NCBI GenBank assembly: GCA_902492065.1
Contig: CABUKE010000010.1
Span: 1-64,000 of the forward strand
Length of the DNA stretch: 64,000 bases
Source of the DNA: an uncultured Eubacteriales bacterium
Lineage (GTDB): Bacteria > Bacillota > Clostridia > UBA1381 > UMGS1253
Reading direction: 5' to 3'
The position numbers and the translations under genes were made by a program. The first letter of the stretch is position 1. Each line of letters starts with the position of its first letter. Positions 50,468 to 59,521 of the stretch are shown here, piece after piece. The notes below the pieces were generated by a model that had not been told where the DNA came from, made no database searches, and saw nothing but the letters and a program-made list of their open reading frames with translations.

Positions 50468-52237
50468 ATGACCAAGGGCAATATCGTAAAGGTGTCAGGG
50501 CCGCTCGTCATTGCGGAGGGGATGCGCGACGCGAACATGTTCGACGTAGTGCGCGTATCCGACCAGCACCTGATTGGCGAGATTATCGAAATTCACGGCG
50601 ACCGGGCGTCCATACAGGTCTATGAGGAAACGGCGGGCCTCGGCCCGGGCGAGCCGGTAACGTCGACGGGCGCGCCACTTTCCGTAGAACTTGGCCCGGG
50701 GCTGATTGAGCGCATGTACGACGGTATCCAGCGTCCACTCGCGGAGATGTACCGCCTTATGGGGCCGAACATCACGCGCGGCGTGGAGGTTGTGGCGATT
50801 GACCGTGAAAAGGAATGGGAATTCGTCCCGACCAAGAAAAAGGGCGACACGGTTACGGCCGGCGATATCATCGGAACCGTGCAGGAGACGGTTGTCGTGG
50901 AGCACCGGATTATGGTTCCCTACGGAATGTCGGGCGTTATTACCGAGATCAAGCAGGGAAAGTTTAAGGTAGAAGACACGGTCTGCACGCTGACCGACAA
51001 GGATGGCAAGACGCACAACGTTACTATGCTGCAAAAGTGGCCGGTGCGCGTGGCAAGGCCGTACCAGAAAAAGCTCGCGCCAAGCGAACCGCTTGTAACG
51101 GGCCAGCGCGTCATCGACACGCTGTTTCCATTGGCAAAGGGCGGCGTTGCGGCGGTTCCCGGCCCGTTCGGGAGCGGGAAAACCGTCGTACAGCACCAGC
51201 TTGCGAAGTGGGCCGACGCGGATATTGTGGTCTATATCGGCTGCGGCGAGCGTGGAAACGAGATGACCGACGTTTTGATGGAGTTTCCGGAATTGAAGGA
51301 CCCACGCACGGGCGAGTCGCTGATGAAGCGGACGGTGCTGATTGCAAACACGTCCGACATGCCGGTTGCGGCGCGTGAGGCAAGTATTTACACGGGCATC
51401 ACGATTGCGGAATATTTCCGCGACATGGGCTACAGCGTGGCGCTCATGGCGGACTCCACGTCCCGCTGGGCAGAGGCGCTGCGCGAAATGTCGGGGCGAC
51501 TCGAGGAAATGCCGGGCGAGGAAGGATATCCTGCGTATCTGGCAAGCCGTCTGGCGCAGTTTTACGAGCGCGCGGGGCGCGTGGTCGCACTCGGCAGCGA
51601 GGGCCGCGAGGGCGCGCTGACGGCGATTGGCGCGGTTTCGCCGCCGGGCGGCGACATATCCGAGCCGGTATCGCAGGCGACGCTGCGCATTGTCAAGGTG
51701 TTCTGGGGATTGGATTCGTCGCTGGCGTACCGCCGGCACTTCCCGGCTATTAACTGGCTGACGAGTTACTCGCTCTACACCGACCGGCTGAGCGACTGGC
51801 TCGATAAAAACGTGGCGAGCGACTTTAAGGATTTGCGCAATCATGCGATGCGGATTTTGCAGGAAGAGGCGGAGCTTGACGAAATTGTAAAGCTTGTCGG
51901 CGTGGACGCGCTGTCAGACAAAGACCGTCTCACGCTCGAAACGGCGAAGATGCTGCGTGAGGACTATCTGCACCAGAACGCGTTCCATGAGATTGATACG
52001 TATTCGTCGCTGACCAAACAGCATATGATGCTCAAGGTCATGATTGACTATTATGCAGAAGGCAACAAGGCGCTTGAGGCGGGCGCGACGATTGGGCAGA
52101 TTATGGATCTTCCGATTGGCGAGCGCATCGGGCGTATGAAATATGCGGAAGAAAAAGACATCGCAAAGGTGTTTGAAGAGGTAGAAAAGCTGATAGAAAC
52201 AGAAATGCAGCGGCTTACCGTGAAGGAGGTGGAGTGA
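50468..52237 (+). CDS. ntpA: V-type ATPase catalytic subunit A
   Basis: The ATP-hydrolysing subunit, 589 residues. P-loop GPFGSGKTVVQH near 233-244, the catalytic Glu in GCGERGNEM, and the arginine-finger partner in subunit B. The A-type non-homologous insertion (about 115-190) is present, separating it from F-ATPase beta. Starts after GAGCAGGTG. It is followed by ntpB with one base between. Confidence 0.97.
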   Translation: MTKGNIVKVSGPLVIAEGMRDANMFDVVRVSDQHLIGEIIEIHGDRASIQVYEETAGLGPGEPVTSTGAPLSVELGPGLIERMYDGIQRPLAEMYRLMGPNITRGVEVVAIDREKEWEFVPTKKKGDTVTAGDIIGTVQETVVVEHRIMVPYGMSGVITEIKQGKFKVEDTVCTLTDKDGKTHNVTMLQKWPVRVARPYQKKLAPSEPLVTGQRVIDTLFPLAKGGVAAVPGPFGSGKTVVQHQLAKWADADIVVYIGCGERGNEMTDVLMEFPELKDPRTGESLMKRTVLIANTSDMPVAAREASIYTGITIAEYFRDMGYSVALMADSTSRWAEALREMSGRLEEMPGEEGYPAYLASRLAQFYERAGRVVALGSEGREGALTAIGAVSPPGGDISEPVSQATLRIVKVFWGLDSSLAYRRHFPAINWLTSYSLYTDRLSDWLDKNVASDFKDLRNHAMRILQEEAELDEIVKLVGVDALSDKDRLTLETAKMLREDYLHQNAFHEIDTYSSLTKQHMMLKVMIDYYAEGNKALEAGATIGQIMDLPIGERIGRMKYAEEKDIAKVFEEVEKLIETEMQRLTVKEVE

Positions 52238-52238
52238 G

Positions 52239-53630
52239 ATGCCAAAGGAATACCGGACCATACAGGAGGTTGCCGGCCCGCTGATGCTCGTGCGCGGCGT
52301 GGAGGGCGTAACGTATGAGGAGCTTGGCGAGATTGAGCTTGCCAACGGCGAAATCCGCCGCTGCCGCGTGCTGGAGATCGACGGCTCGAACGCTTTGGTG
52401 CAGCTGTTTGAAAACTCCGCCGGCATCAACATTGCAAACTCGAAGGTGCGCTTTTTAGGACGCGGGATTGAGTTCGGCGTATCGCCGGATATGCTCGGTC
52501 GCATTTTTGACGGGATGGGGCGGCCGATTGACGGCGGCCCGGAAATCATCCCGGAAAAGCGGCTCGACATCAACGGTCAGCCGATTAACCCGGCGGCGCG
52601 CGACTACCCGGACGAGTTTATCCAGACGGGCGTGAGCGCAATCGACGGTCTGAACACGCTGGTGCGCGGGCAGAAGCTGCCGATCTTTTCCGGTTCCGGC
52701 CTCCCGCACGCAAACCTTGCGGCGCAGATTGCGCGGCAGGCAAAGGTGCTCGGCGATGCGTCGAACTTTGCCGTTGTGTTTGCGGCGGTCGGCATTACGT
52801 TTGAGGAAGCGGACTTCTTTATCAGCGACTTTACGAAAACGGGCGCAATCGACCGCAGTGTGGTATTTGTCAACCTGGCAAACGACCCGGCGATTGAGCG
52901 TATTGCAACGCCGCGTATGGCGCTGACGGCGGCGGAGTATCTGGCGTTTGAGAAGGGCATGCACGTACTCGTCATTATTACGGACATCACCAATTATGCA
53001 GAGGCGCAGCGCGAGGTATCCGCCGCGCGCAAAGAGGTGCCGGGCCGGCGCGGCTATCCGGGCTATATGTACACCGACCTTGCGTCGTTGTACGAACGCG
53101 CCGGGCGGAAGCGTGGCCACGACGGTTCCGTGACGCTGATTCCGATTCTGACCATGCCGGAGGATGACAAGACGCACCCGATCCCCGACCTGACGGGCTA
53201 CATCACGGAGGGGCAGATCATCCTCTCGCGTGAGTTGTACCGCAAGAATATCACGCCGCCGATTGACGTGCTTCCGTCGCTGTCGCGTTTAAAGGATAAG
53301 GGTATCGGCGACGGCAAGACACGCGGCGACCACGCCGATACTATGAACCAGCTCTTTGCAGCGTATGCGCGCGGTAAAGAGGCGAAAGAACTGATGGTTA
53401 TCCTCGGCGAGGCGGCACTGACCGACATTGATAAAAAATATGCGGCGTTTGCCGATGCGTTTGAAAAACGCTACGTGTCGCAGGGGTACAATACGGACCG
53501 CAGCATTGAGGAAACGCTCTCCATCGGCTGGGAGCTGCTCCGTATGCTGCCGCGCAGCGAGCTCAAGCGTATCAAGGATGCGTATCTGGACGAGTATTAC
53601 GGGCAGGAGCCTTCGGAAAAGGGGGAATAA
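52239..53630 (+). CDS. ntpB: V-type ATPase subunit B
   Basis: The non-catalytic nucleotide-interface subunit, 463 residues. The degenerate P-loop region reads LPIFSGSGLPHANLAAQIAR, as in V/A-type B subunits. AAGGAGGTGGA lies before the ATG at 52239. Tightly linked to ntpA and ntpD. Confidence 0.97.
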   Translation: MPKEYRTIQEVAGPLMLVRGVEGVTYEELGEIELANGEIRRCRVLEIDGSNALVQLFENSAGINIANSKVRFLGRGIEFGVSPDMLGRIFDGMGRPIDGGPEIIPEKRLDINGQPINPAARDYPDEFIQTGVSAIDGLNTLVRGQKLPIFSGSGLPHANLAAQIARQAKVLGDASNFAVVFAAVGITFEEADFFISDFTKTGAIDRSVVFVNLANDPAIERIATPRMALTAAEYLAFEKGMHVLVIITDITNYAEAQREVSAARKEVPGRRGYPGYMYTDLASLYERAGRKRGHDGSVTLIPILTMPEDDKTHPIPDLTGYITEGQIILSRELYRKNITPPIDVLPSLSRLKDKGIGDGKTRGDHADTMNQLFAAYARGKEAKELMVILGEAALTDIDKKYAAFADAFEKRYVSQGYNTDRSIEETLSIGWELLRMLPRSELKRIKDAYLDEYYGQEPSEKGE

Positions 53631-53633
53631 GCC

Positions 53634-54299
53634 ATGGCAGTCATGCGTGTGAACCCCACGAGGATGGAGCTTACCCGCCTGAAAAGGCAGCTCAAGACCG
53701 CGAGCCGCGGTCATAAGCTGCTCAAGGACAAGCGCGACGAGCTGATGAAGCAGTTTTTGGACATTGTGCGGGAGAATAAAGCCCTGCGCGAGCAGGTCGA
53801 AGATTTGCTGAAGCGGGCGAACGACAATTTCCTTCTGGCCCGTGCGATGATGAGCGCGGAGGCGCTCGAAACGGCGATTATCTACCCGACGCAGAGCGTC
53901 AGTCTCGAGGTTGAGAGCAAAAATGTGATGAGTGTAGACGTTCCGGTATTTTCTTTCAAAATGCAGAACACGGATGAGTCGTCCATCTATCCATACGGCT
54001 TTGCGGCAACTTCGCCGCAGCTTGACGGCGCAATCGACGCGCTGTCCGACGCGCTGGAGCCCATGCTCCGTCTGGCGCAGATGGAAAAGAGCGCGCAATT
54101 GCTGGCGCAGGAGATTGAAAAGACGCGCCGGCGCGTCAATGCGCTCGAGCATGTCATGATTCCGAACTTGCAGGACACGATTCGGAGCATTACCATGAAG
54201 CTGGACGAAAACGAACGCGGCAACCAGACGCGTCTGATGAAGGTCAAGGACATGATGGTGGAAGAGCAAATCCGCTCCCGGCAAGAAGCGAACGGATAA
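53634..54299 (+). CDS. ntpD: V-type ATPase subunit D
   Basis: The rotor shaft, 221 residues, with long N- and C-terminal helices forming a coiled coil (NPTRMELTRLKRQLKTASRG, LKDKRDELMKQF and the C-terminal EKTRRRVNALEHVMIPNLQ). It is the last gene of the operon and is followed by a strong terminator. The ntpH and ntpJ genes found downstream in E. hirae are absent. Confidence 0.96.
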   Translation: MAVMRVNPTRMELTRLKRQLKTASRGHKLLKDKRDELMKQFLDIVRENKALREQVEDLLKRANDNFLLARAMMSAEALETAIIYPTQSVSLEVESKNVMSVDVPVFSFKMQNTDESSIYPYGFAATSPQLDGAIDALSDALEPMLRLAQMEKSAQLLAQEIEKTRRRVNALEHVMIPNLQDTIRSITMKLDENERGNQTRLMKVKDMMVEEQIRSRQEANG

Positions 54300-54302
54300 A
54301 TA

Positions 54303-54333
54303 AAAAAACAGCGGCAATTTAGCCGCTGTTTTT
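54303..54333. terminator. bidirectional terminator after ntpD and pfkA
   Basis: CAGCGGC (54309-54315) pairs with GCCGCTG (54322-54328), with A and T runs on either side; shared by the convergent operons. Confidence 0.88.
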
Positions 54334-54346
54334 ATTTTGTATTTCA

Positions 54347-55318
54347 TTACCAGGACAATACTTTGCAGAGCTTAACCATTTCGGGGCTCATTTCTTTCTT
54401 TTCCTGTAGGCCCTCGTCAATGTCAACGTCCGTTACCCGTCCATTTTGGATTACTACCAGCCGGTTTGTCTTACCAGCCAGCAGAAGCTCAACCGCCTTA
54501 AAGCCCATAGCACTCGCATTCACACGGTCCTGCACGGTCGGACTGCCGCCGCGCTGGATATGGCCGAGCACGGTTGCCGTTGTCTCAATCCCGGTGCGCT
54601 TTTCAATCTCCTCTGCCATCGGAATCGCAGAGCCGACGCCCTCTGCCAGAATGACGAGATAGTGGTTCTTGCCGCGGTGCTTGCCTTCAATAATCGGGCG
54701 GAGCACATCCTCGTCAAAGTTAAACTCCTTCTCCGGAATGATAACCGCCTCTGCTCCGCAGGAAATTCCGACATTTAACGCAATGTAGCCGGCGTTGCGG
54801 CCCATAACCTCGATTACAGAGCTGCGCTCGTGGCTTGTCGCCGTGTCGCGGATTTTATCAATTGCATCCATCGCCGTGTTGAGTGCCGTATCGAATCCGA
54901 TGCAGTACTCCGTGCAGCCGATATCGTTGTCAATCGTACCCGGAATGCCGATGGTGGCAATCCCGTGCTTGGAAAGGTCGCGCGCGCCGCGGAACGACCC
55001 GTCTCCGCCGATGACAACAAGGCCGTCGATGCCAAAAATCTTTGCAATCTCTGCCCCGCGCTTGATGCCTTCCTCGGTGCGGAACTCCGCACACCGCGCC
55101 GTTTGCAGAATTGTGCCGCCGCGCTGCAAGGTCTCCGACACGCTGCGCGCCGTCATTTCGAAAATATCGCCGTTGATAAGGCCGTTATACCCCTTTTTGA
55201 CGCCCATGACTTTAACACCGTTGTAAACCGCTGTCCGCACGACTGCGCGCAGCGCCGCGTTCATGCCCGGCGCGTCGCCCCCGCTCGTCAGCACGCCAAT
55301 CGTTTTGATTTCTGCCAT
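54347..55318 (-). CDS. pfkA: 6-phosphofructokinase (ATP type)
   Basis: The committed step of glycolysis; 323 residues, as in bacterial PfkA. ATG at 55318 is preceded by GGGAGGA. Motifs: GVLTSGGDAPGMNAALR (about 8-24), VIGGDGSFRGA (about 98-108, Gly after GGD indicating ATP rather than PPi), and the catalytic GTIDNDI. Third gene of an operon after the TRAP homologue and a 65-aa gene. pyk, its usual neighbour, is missing. Confidence 0.95.
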   Translation of the reverse strand: MAEIKTIGVLTSGGDAPGMNAALRAVVRTAVYNGVKVMGVKKGYNGLINGDIFEMTARSVSETLQRGGTILQTARCAEFRTEEGIKRGAEIAKIFGIDGLVVIGGDGSFRGARDLSKHGIATIGIPGTIDNDIGCTEYCIGFDTALNTAMDAIDKIRDTATSHERSSVIEVMGRNAGYIALNVGISCGAEAVIIPEKEFNFDEDVLRPIIEGKHRGKNHYLVILAEGVGSAIPMAEEIEKRTGIETTATVLGHIQRGGSPTVQDRVNASAMGFKAVELLLAGKTNRLVVIQNGRVTDVDIDEGLQEKKEMSPEMVKLCKVLSW

Positions 55319-55357
55319 CACAAATTCCTCCCTCACAAGGCAGAACTGCCTTTTTGT

Positions 55358-55555
55358 CTAAAAGCCTGTTTCTATGATAAGGCCGTGTGCCTGCTCAACC
55401 TCAGATTCCGGCACCAGCACCTCACAGCTTGAGTCGGTATTTTCCCCGCCCTTTGAGATGGGGCGGATTTTCACCAGCATGCCGCTGTCCTCCAAAAGCG
55501 CGCGAAGCTGCTCGGCAATCTGTGTATTCTTCGCAATGTAAACAACCGTCCACAC
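55358..55555 (-). CDS. conserved 65-aa protein (DUF2007-like), upstream of pfkA
   Basis: A small protein MWTVVYIAKNTQIAEQLRAL followed by LVKIRPISK and EVLVPESEVEQAHGLI. The alpha/beta pattern resembles DUF2007-type signal-transducing modules; in Clostridia similar proteins next to pfkA or accA have been mislabelled glutamate decarboxylase. GTG start at 55555, GGAG ten bases before. Function unknown; conserved linkage with pfkA suggests a link to carbon metabolism, which is inference. Confidence 0.75.
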   Translation of the reverse strand: MWTVVYIAKNTQIAEQLRALLEDSGMLVKIRPISKGGENTDSSCEVLVPESEVEQAHGLIIETGF

Positions 55556-55608
55556 GCGTCTATCACTCCTTTTTGCCCGCGCGTCCAGACCGGCGCGGCG
55601 CTCGATTC

Positions 55609-55839
55609 TTATTTCCCGGCCTCAATCACGCCGTGTTTGGTGTAGACCTTTGCCTTTCCGTGTATCTTCATTGCAGAGGTCACCTCGGTAAACTGCGCGA
55701 TATAGACCTCGCCCGCGTCGAGCTTTTCCGTATGGTGGAACTTTGTCGCGTTTCCGCGCGTCAGCCCCCAGATGGTCACGCCGTTTTCTTCGGCCTGTAT
55801 CACTACATAATCCTGTGTTGCATTTGCCGTTTCTTCCAT
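55609..55839 (-). CDS. mtrB: trp RNA-binding attenuation protein (TRAP) homologue
   Basis: TRAP forms an 11-mer ring that binds tryptophan and wraps G/UAG-repeat RNA to control trp genes in Bacillus. The 76-residue protein matches across its length: GLTRGNATKFHHTEKLDAGE and IAQFTEVTSAMK. Tryptophan-pocket residues (Gly25, Thr27, Thr32, Gln49, Thr51, Ser55) are kept. Of the RNA-binding triad, Lys39 and Lys58 are conserved but the position of Bacillus Arg58 is His60. ATG at 55839 gives the family length; no good ribosome site is seen and an upstream ATG at 55854 is possible. First gene of a unit with the 65-aa gene and pfkA, not with folE or trp genes. Confidence 0.85.
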   Translation of the reverse strand: MEETANATQDYVVIQAEENGVTIWGLTRGNATKFHHTEKLDAGEVYIAQFTEVTSAMKIHGKAKVYTKHGVIEAGK

Positions 55840-55945
55840 ACTATTATAAAGCATTCTGCAAACGATTATGCACGTTCACAGCCGCTTATCCGCCTTTCTG
55901 TCAGAATAAAAGTTATCTGTTTGGTTTAGTCCAAACCCATGCTAC

Positions 55946-55974
55946 ATTTTATATTATTTTACGCAGAATTGCAA
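55946..55974 (-). promoter_or_regulatory. promoter of the mtrB-pfkA operon
   Basis: On the minus strand TTGCAA, 17 bases, TAAAAT. It lies between dnaE and mtrB and leaves a leader of about 100 bases containing a GTTTGG/CCAAAC hairpin (about 55919-55936). Confidence 0.6.
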
Positions 55975-55989
55975 TACAAAAATACGCAA

Positions 55990-58900
55990 TTACTTCACTT
56001 TCACACAATTTTTACCGAAAATTTTAATTAAATCAGCCATCAGCGCGTCATTAACTGTGCAAAAAAGGTCGCGTGACACGCTCCTGACCTGATTCGTCTG
56101 CTCAAAGTACACTTTGACCGGCGTTTCGCCGCGGTTTGCCGCCAGGACGCCCTTAGCCTCGTCCCACAGGTTCTCCTTACCGCGCTCCAACTTTAGATAC
56201 AGCGTCTGCGGCCGGGCGATAAACTGCTCATACGGGACAACACGCTCGCACAGGAGCTTGGGCGCTTCGTCCTCCCGCAGGCTGACGCGTCCGGTCAAGA
56301 ACACAATGCTGTCCACCGTCATGACGGGGGAGAATCTTTCGTAAATTTTCGGAAATACGAGAACGTCTATACTGCCGTAGAGGTCCTCGAGGGTCAGAAA
56401 CGCCATCTGGCTGTTGTTGCGCGTTGTTTTGTTGCGCCGCCCGGTGATGATACCGCCGATTGTAACGAGGTCGCCGTCTTTAAACGCGCCGTCAGAGCGC
56501 ACGGTGAACTCGCCGTTTTCGTCCTCTGTGGCAAGCTCGTTGATTTGCGCAGTGTTTGCGCTCGAATACTGCGTGATTTTCTCGCGGTAATCGTCGAGCG
56601 GGTGGCCGGAGAGGTAGAGCCCAATCGTTTCCTTCTCCATGTTTAATAGCTCGCGCTTGTCAAACTCCGGCAGGTTTGGCAGCTCATCGGCGTCGTTTTC
56701 TGCGCCGAGCGCCCCGTCGTCGTCGAAGAGTGACACCTGCCCGGCGATGTTTTGCCGGTTCTGCGCTGTAATGCCGGAGAGTAAATCCTCGTACACCGCC
56801 ATAAGCTGGCGGCGGTTTGCGCCGAGCGAGTCAAACGCCCCGCACTTGATGAGGCTTTCGAGCGAGCGTTTGTTCAGCTCCGTCCCGCTCATGCGCTCCA
56901 AAAAGTTGGTAAAGCTTTTAAACGGGCCGTTTGTTTCCCGCTCCCGCGCAATGTCGAGGAGCAGCTTGTGGCCGACGTTTTTGACTGCCTCAAGGCCAAA
57001 GCGGATTTTCCCATCCTCGACGGTAAAGCGGTAGTAGCTTTTGTTCACGTCTGGCGGCAGAAGGGAGATGCCCCGCGCTGTGCAGTCCGCGATGTATTCC
57101 ACCGTTTTGGTGGTATTACTCATCATAGAGCTGAGCAGCGCGGCCATATACTCCGGCGTATAGAACCGCTTCAGGTACGCGGTCTGGTACGCGATAATGG
57201 CGTAGGCCGCTGCATGCGACTTGTTGAATGCATAGCTTGCAAAGTCCAAAATTTCGTCAAAGATGCTCGCTGCCACCGTTTCGCTCACGCCGCGCGCAAT
57301 CGCGCCGTCAAGGATGACGTTGCCATCCCCGTCTTTTTGGCCGTAGATAAAGAACTGGCGCTCCTTTTCCATGACGTCGTGCTTCTTTTTGCTCATGGCG
57401 CGCCGCAAAAGGTCGGCCCGCCCGAGCGGATACCCCGCAAGGCTCTGCACAATCTGCAAAACCTGCTCCTGATAGATGATACACCCGTACGTCACGTTCA
57501 AAATAGGCTCTAAGAGCGGGTGTTTGTATGTGATTTTGTCCGGGTTGTTTTTGTTGCGGATATAACGCGGAATCTGCTCCATCGGGCCGGGACGGAACAG
57601 GGAGATACCAGCGATGATATCCTCCAGCGTGCGCGGCTTGAGTTCCTTGATAAAGTCACGCATGCCGTTGCTCTCGAGCTGGAACACGCCGAGCGTATCC
57701 GCCGCGGAGATCATGTCGTAGACCTCCGGCCGCTCAAAGTCGATATGGTCAATGTCGACCTCCTCGCCGCGGCTCATCTTGATATTGTCCACGGCGTTTT
57801 TGATGACCGTTAGGTTGCGCAGGCCGAGGAAGTCCATCTTTAACAGGCCAAGCTCGCCGACGTTGTCCATGTGGTACTGCGTTGTGATGATACCGTCTTT
57901 GCTGAGCTGGAGCGGCACGTACGACGAAGCCGGCTCGCCCGTGATGACGACGCCGGCGGCGTGGACGCCGCTGTGGCGCGGCAGCCCCTCGACCGCGCGC
58001 GCCGTGTCAATCAGCTTTTTTATCGTTTCATCGCTCTGGTACAAGTCGTAAAGCTCGTTGCTGACGTCGAGTGCTTTGTCGAGCGTCATTTTCAACTCGT
58101 TGGGGACGAGCTTTGCCACCATGTCGACTGTGGCGAGCGGCACGCCCAGCGCGCGACCCACGTCGCGCACAGCGGCGCGCGCCTTCAGCGTTCCAAAGGT
58201 GATGATCTGCGCCACGTGATCTGCGCCGTATTTGCGCACTACGTAGTCGATAACCTCGCCGCGCCGGTCAATGCAAAAGTCCGTATCAATATCCGGCATG
58301 CTAATGCGCTCCGGGTTTAGAAACCGCTCGAACAGCAGACTGTACTTGAGCGGGTCAATCGTTGTGATATTAAGGCTATAGGCCACAATGCTGCCCGCGC
58401 CGGAGCCGCGCCCCGGCCCCACGGGGATTTTGTTGTCCTTTGCAAATTTAATAAAGTCCCAGACAATCAGGAAGTAGTCGATGTACCCCATGGACCGGAT
58501 TACGCCGAGCTCGTACTCGAGCCGGTCGGTTTCCCGCGCTGTGACTGGGTGATACCGCTCCGCGAGGCCCTTGTAGCACAAATCGCGCAGATAAGTAAAC
58601 GAATCGTAGCCCGCTGGAACGTCGAAGTGCGGCAGGTACGTCTTGTCAAAGTCAAACGTGACGTTGCACATGTCCGCGATTTTGTTCGTGTTTGTAATCG
58701 CTTCCGGCGCATAGGGGAACAGCTCCTGCATCTGCACGCCGCTCTTGAGGTAAAACTCGTCCGAGCCGAACTTCATCCGGTCGGGGTCGTCGACCGTCTT
58801 GCCCATCTGGATGCACATGAGCACGTCCTGGTAGGGCGCGTCTGACTTTTCTATGTAGTGGCTGTCGTTCGTCGCGACAAGGCCCGCGCCGATTTCGTGC

Positions 58901-59490
58901 GCAAGCTTGACGAGCATGGGATTGGTGCGCTTCTGCTCGTCGAGGCCGTGGTCCTGTATCTCAATGAAATAATTTTCCTTTCCATAGATATCCTGGTAGA
59001 GCAGGGCGCGCTCCTTTGCACCCGCATAGTCGCCCGCGAGCAACAGCTTCGGAATTTCGCCCGCCAGACATGCTGACAGGCAAATCAGCCCGCCGCTGTA
59101 GCGGCGCAGCAGGTCATGGTCAACGCGCGGACGGTAGTAGAAACCCTCAATTGACGCGTCGGACACGAGCTTAATCAGGTTATGATAGCCGTCATTGTCC
59201 TTTGCCAGCAGAACAAGGTGCGACAAATCGCTGTCGTACTCGTGCTGCTTATCGAAGCGTGTGCGCGGCGCAACGTAGACCTCGCAGCCGATAATCGGCT
59301 TAATCCCTTCCGCGACCGCGGCCTTATAGAAGTCGATTACGCCGTACATCACGCCGTGGTCAGTGATGGCAAGCGCGCGCATGTTCATGCTTTTCGCCTT
59401 TTTTACAAGCTTGTCCACCGGCGCCGCGCCGTCGAGCAGACTGTACTCCGTATGGACGTGCAAGTGGGTAAATTCTACGATTTCCGGCAT
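55990..59490 (-). CDS. dnaE: DNA polymerase III subunit alpha (DnaE)
   Basis: Replicative polymerase of the C family, 1166 residues. The start at 59490 (MPEIVEFTHLHVHTEYSLLD) has AAAGGAGG seven bases before; a longer frame upstream is not supported. N-terminal PHP domain, polymerase core with PDIDTDF (two catalytic aspartates), the helix-hairpin-helix region and the C-terminal OB fold (VTIGGIITGRRNKTTRNN). Firmicutes also have PolC, which should lie elsewhere. It follows the whiA-rapZ-murB block. Confidence 0.97.
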   Translation of the reverse strand: MPEIVEFTHLHVHTEYSLLDGAAPVDKLVKKAKSMNMRALAITDHGVMYGVIDFYKAAVAEGIKPIIGCEVYVAPRTRFDKQHEYDSDLSHLVLLAKDNDGYHNLIKLVSDASIEGFYYRPRVDHDLLRRYSGGLICLSACLAGEIPKLLLAGDYAGAKERALLYQDIYGKENYFIEIQDHGLDEQKRTNPMLVKLAHEIGAGLVATNDSHYIEKSDAPYQDVLMCIQMGKTVDDPDRMKFGSDEFYLKSGVQMQELFPYAPEAITNTNKIADMCNVTFDFDKTYLPHFDVPAGYDSFTYLRDLCYKGLAERYHPVTARETDRLEYELGVIRSMGYIDYFLIVWDFIKFAKDNKIPVGPGRGSGAGSIVAYSLNITTIDPLKYSLLFERFLNPERISMPDIDTDFCIDRRGEVIDYVVRKYGADHVAQIITFGTLKARAAVRDVGRALGVPLATVDMVAKLVPNELKMTLDKALDVSNELYDLYQSDETIKKLIDTARAVEGLPRHSGVHAAGVVITGEPASSYVPLQLSKDGIITTQYHMDNVGELGLLKMDFLGLRNLTVIKNAVDNIKMSRGEEVDIDHIDFERPEVYDMISAADTLGVFQLESNGMRDFIKELKPRTLEDIIAGISLFRPGPMEQIPRYIRNKNNPDKITYKHPLLEPILNVTYGCIIYQEQVLQIVQSLAGYPLGRADLLRRAMSKKKHDVMEKERQFFIYGQKDGDGNVILDGAIARGVSETVAASIFDEILDFASYAFNKSHAAAYAIIAYQTAYLKRFYTPEYMAALLSSMMSNTTKTVEYIADCTARGISLLPPDVNKSYYRFTVEDGKIRFGLEAVKNVGHKLLLDIARERETNGPFKSFTNFLERMSGTELNKRSLESLIKCGAFDSLGANRRQLMAVYEDLLSGITAQNRQNIAGQVSLFDDDGALGAENDADELPNLPEFDKRELLNMEKETIGLYLSGHPLDDYREKITQYSSANTAQINELATEDENGEFTVRSDGAFKDGDLVTIGGIITGRRNKTTRNNSQMAFLTLEDLYGSIDVLVFPKIYERFSPVMTVDSIVFLTGRVSLREDEAPKLLCERVVPYEQFIARPQTLYLKLERGKENLWDEAKGVLAANRGETPVKVYFEQTNQVRSVSRDLFCTVNDALMADLIKIFGKNCVKVK

Positions 59491-59521
59491 GGACGCGCCT
59501 CCTTTCTTAAAATATAATGTA

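Noticed and set aside
50495..51844. A 449-codon minus-strand frame antisense to ntpA
   Set aside because: Basic low-complexity product, no homology recalled, entirely overlapping the catalytic V-ATPase subunit.
55843..55851. TATAAT next to the mtrB start as a leaderless promoter
   Set aside because: Only three bases separate it from the ATG, too close for a start site at the ATG, and no -35 is present; the TTGCAA-17-TAAAAT promoter upstream is more convincing.
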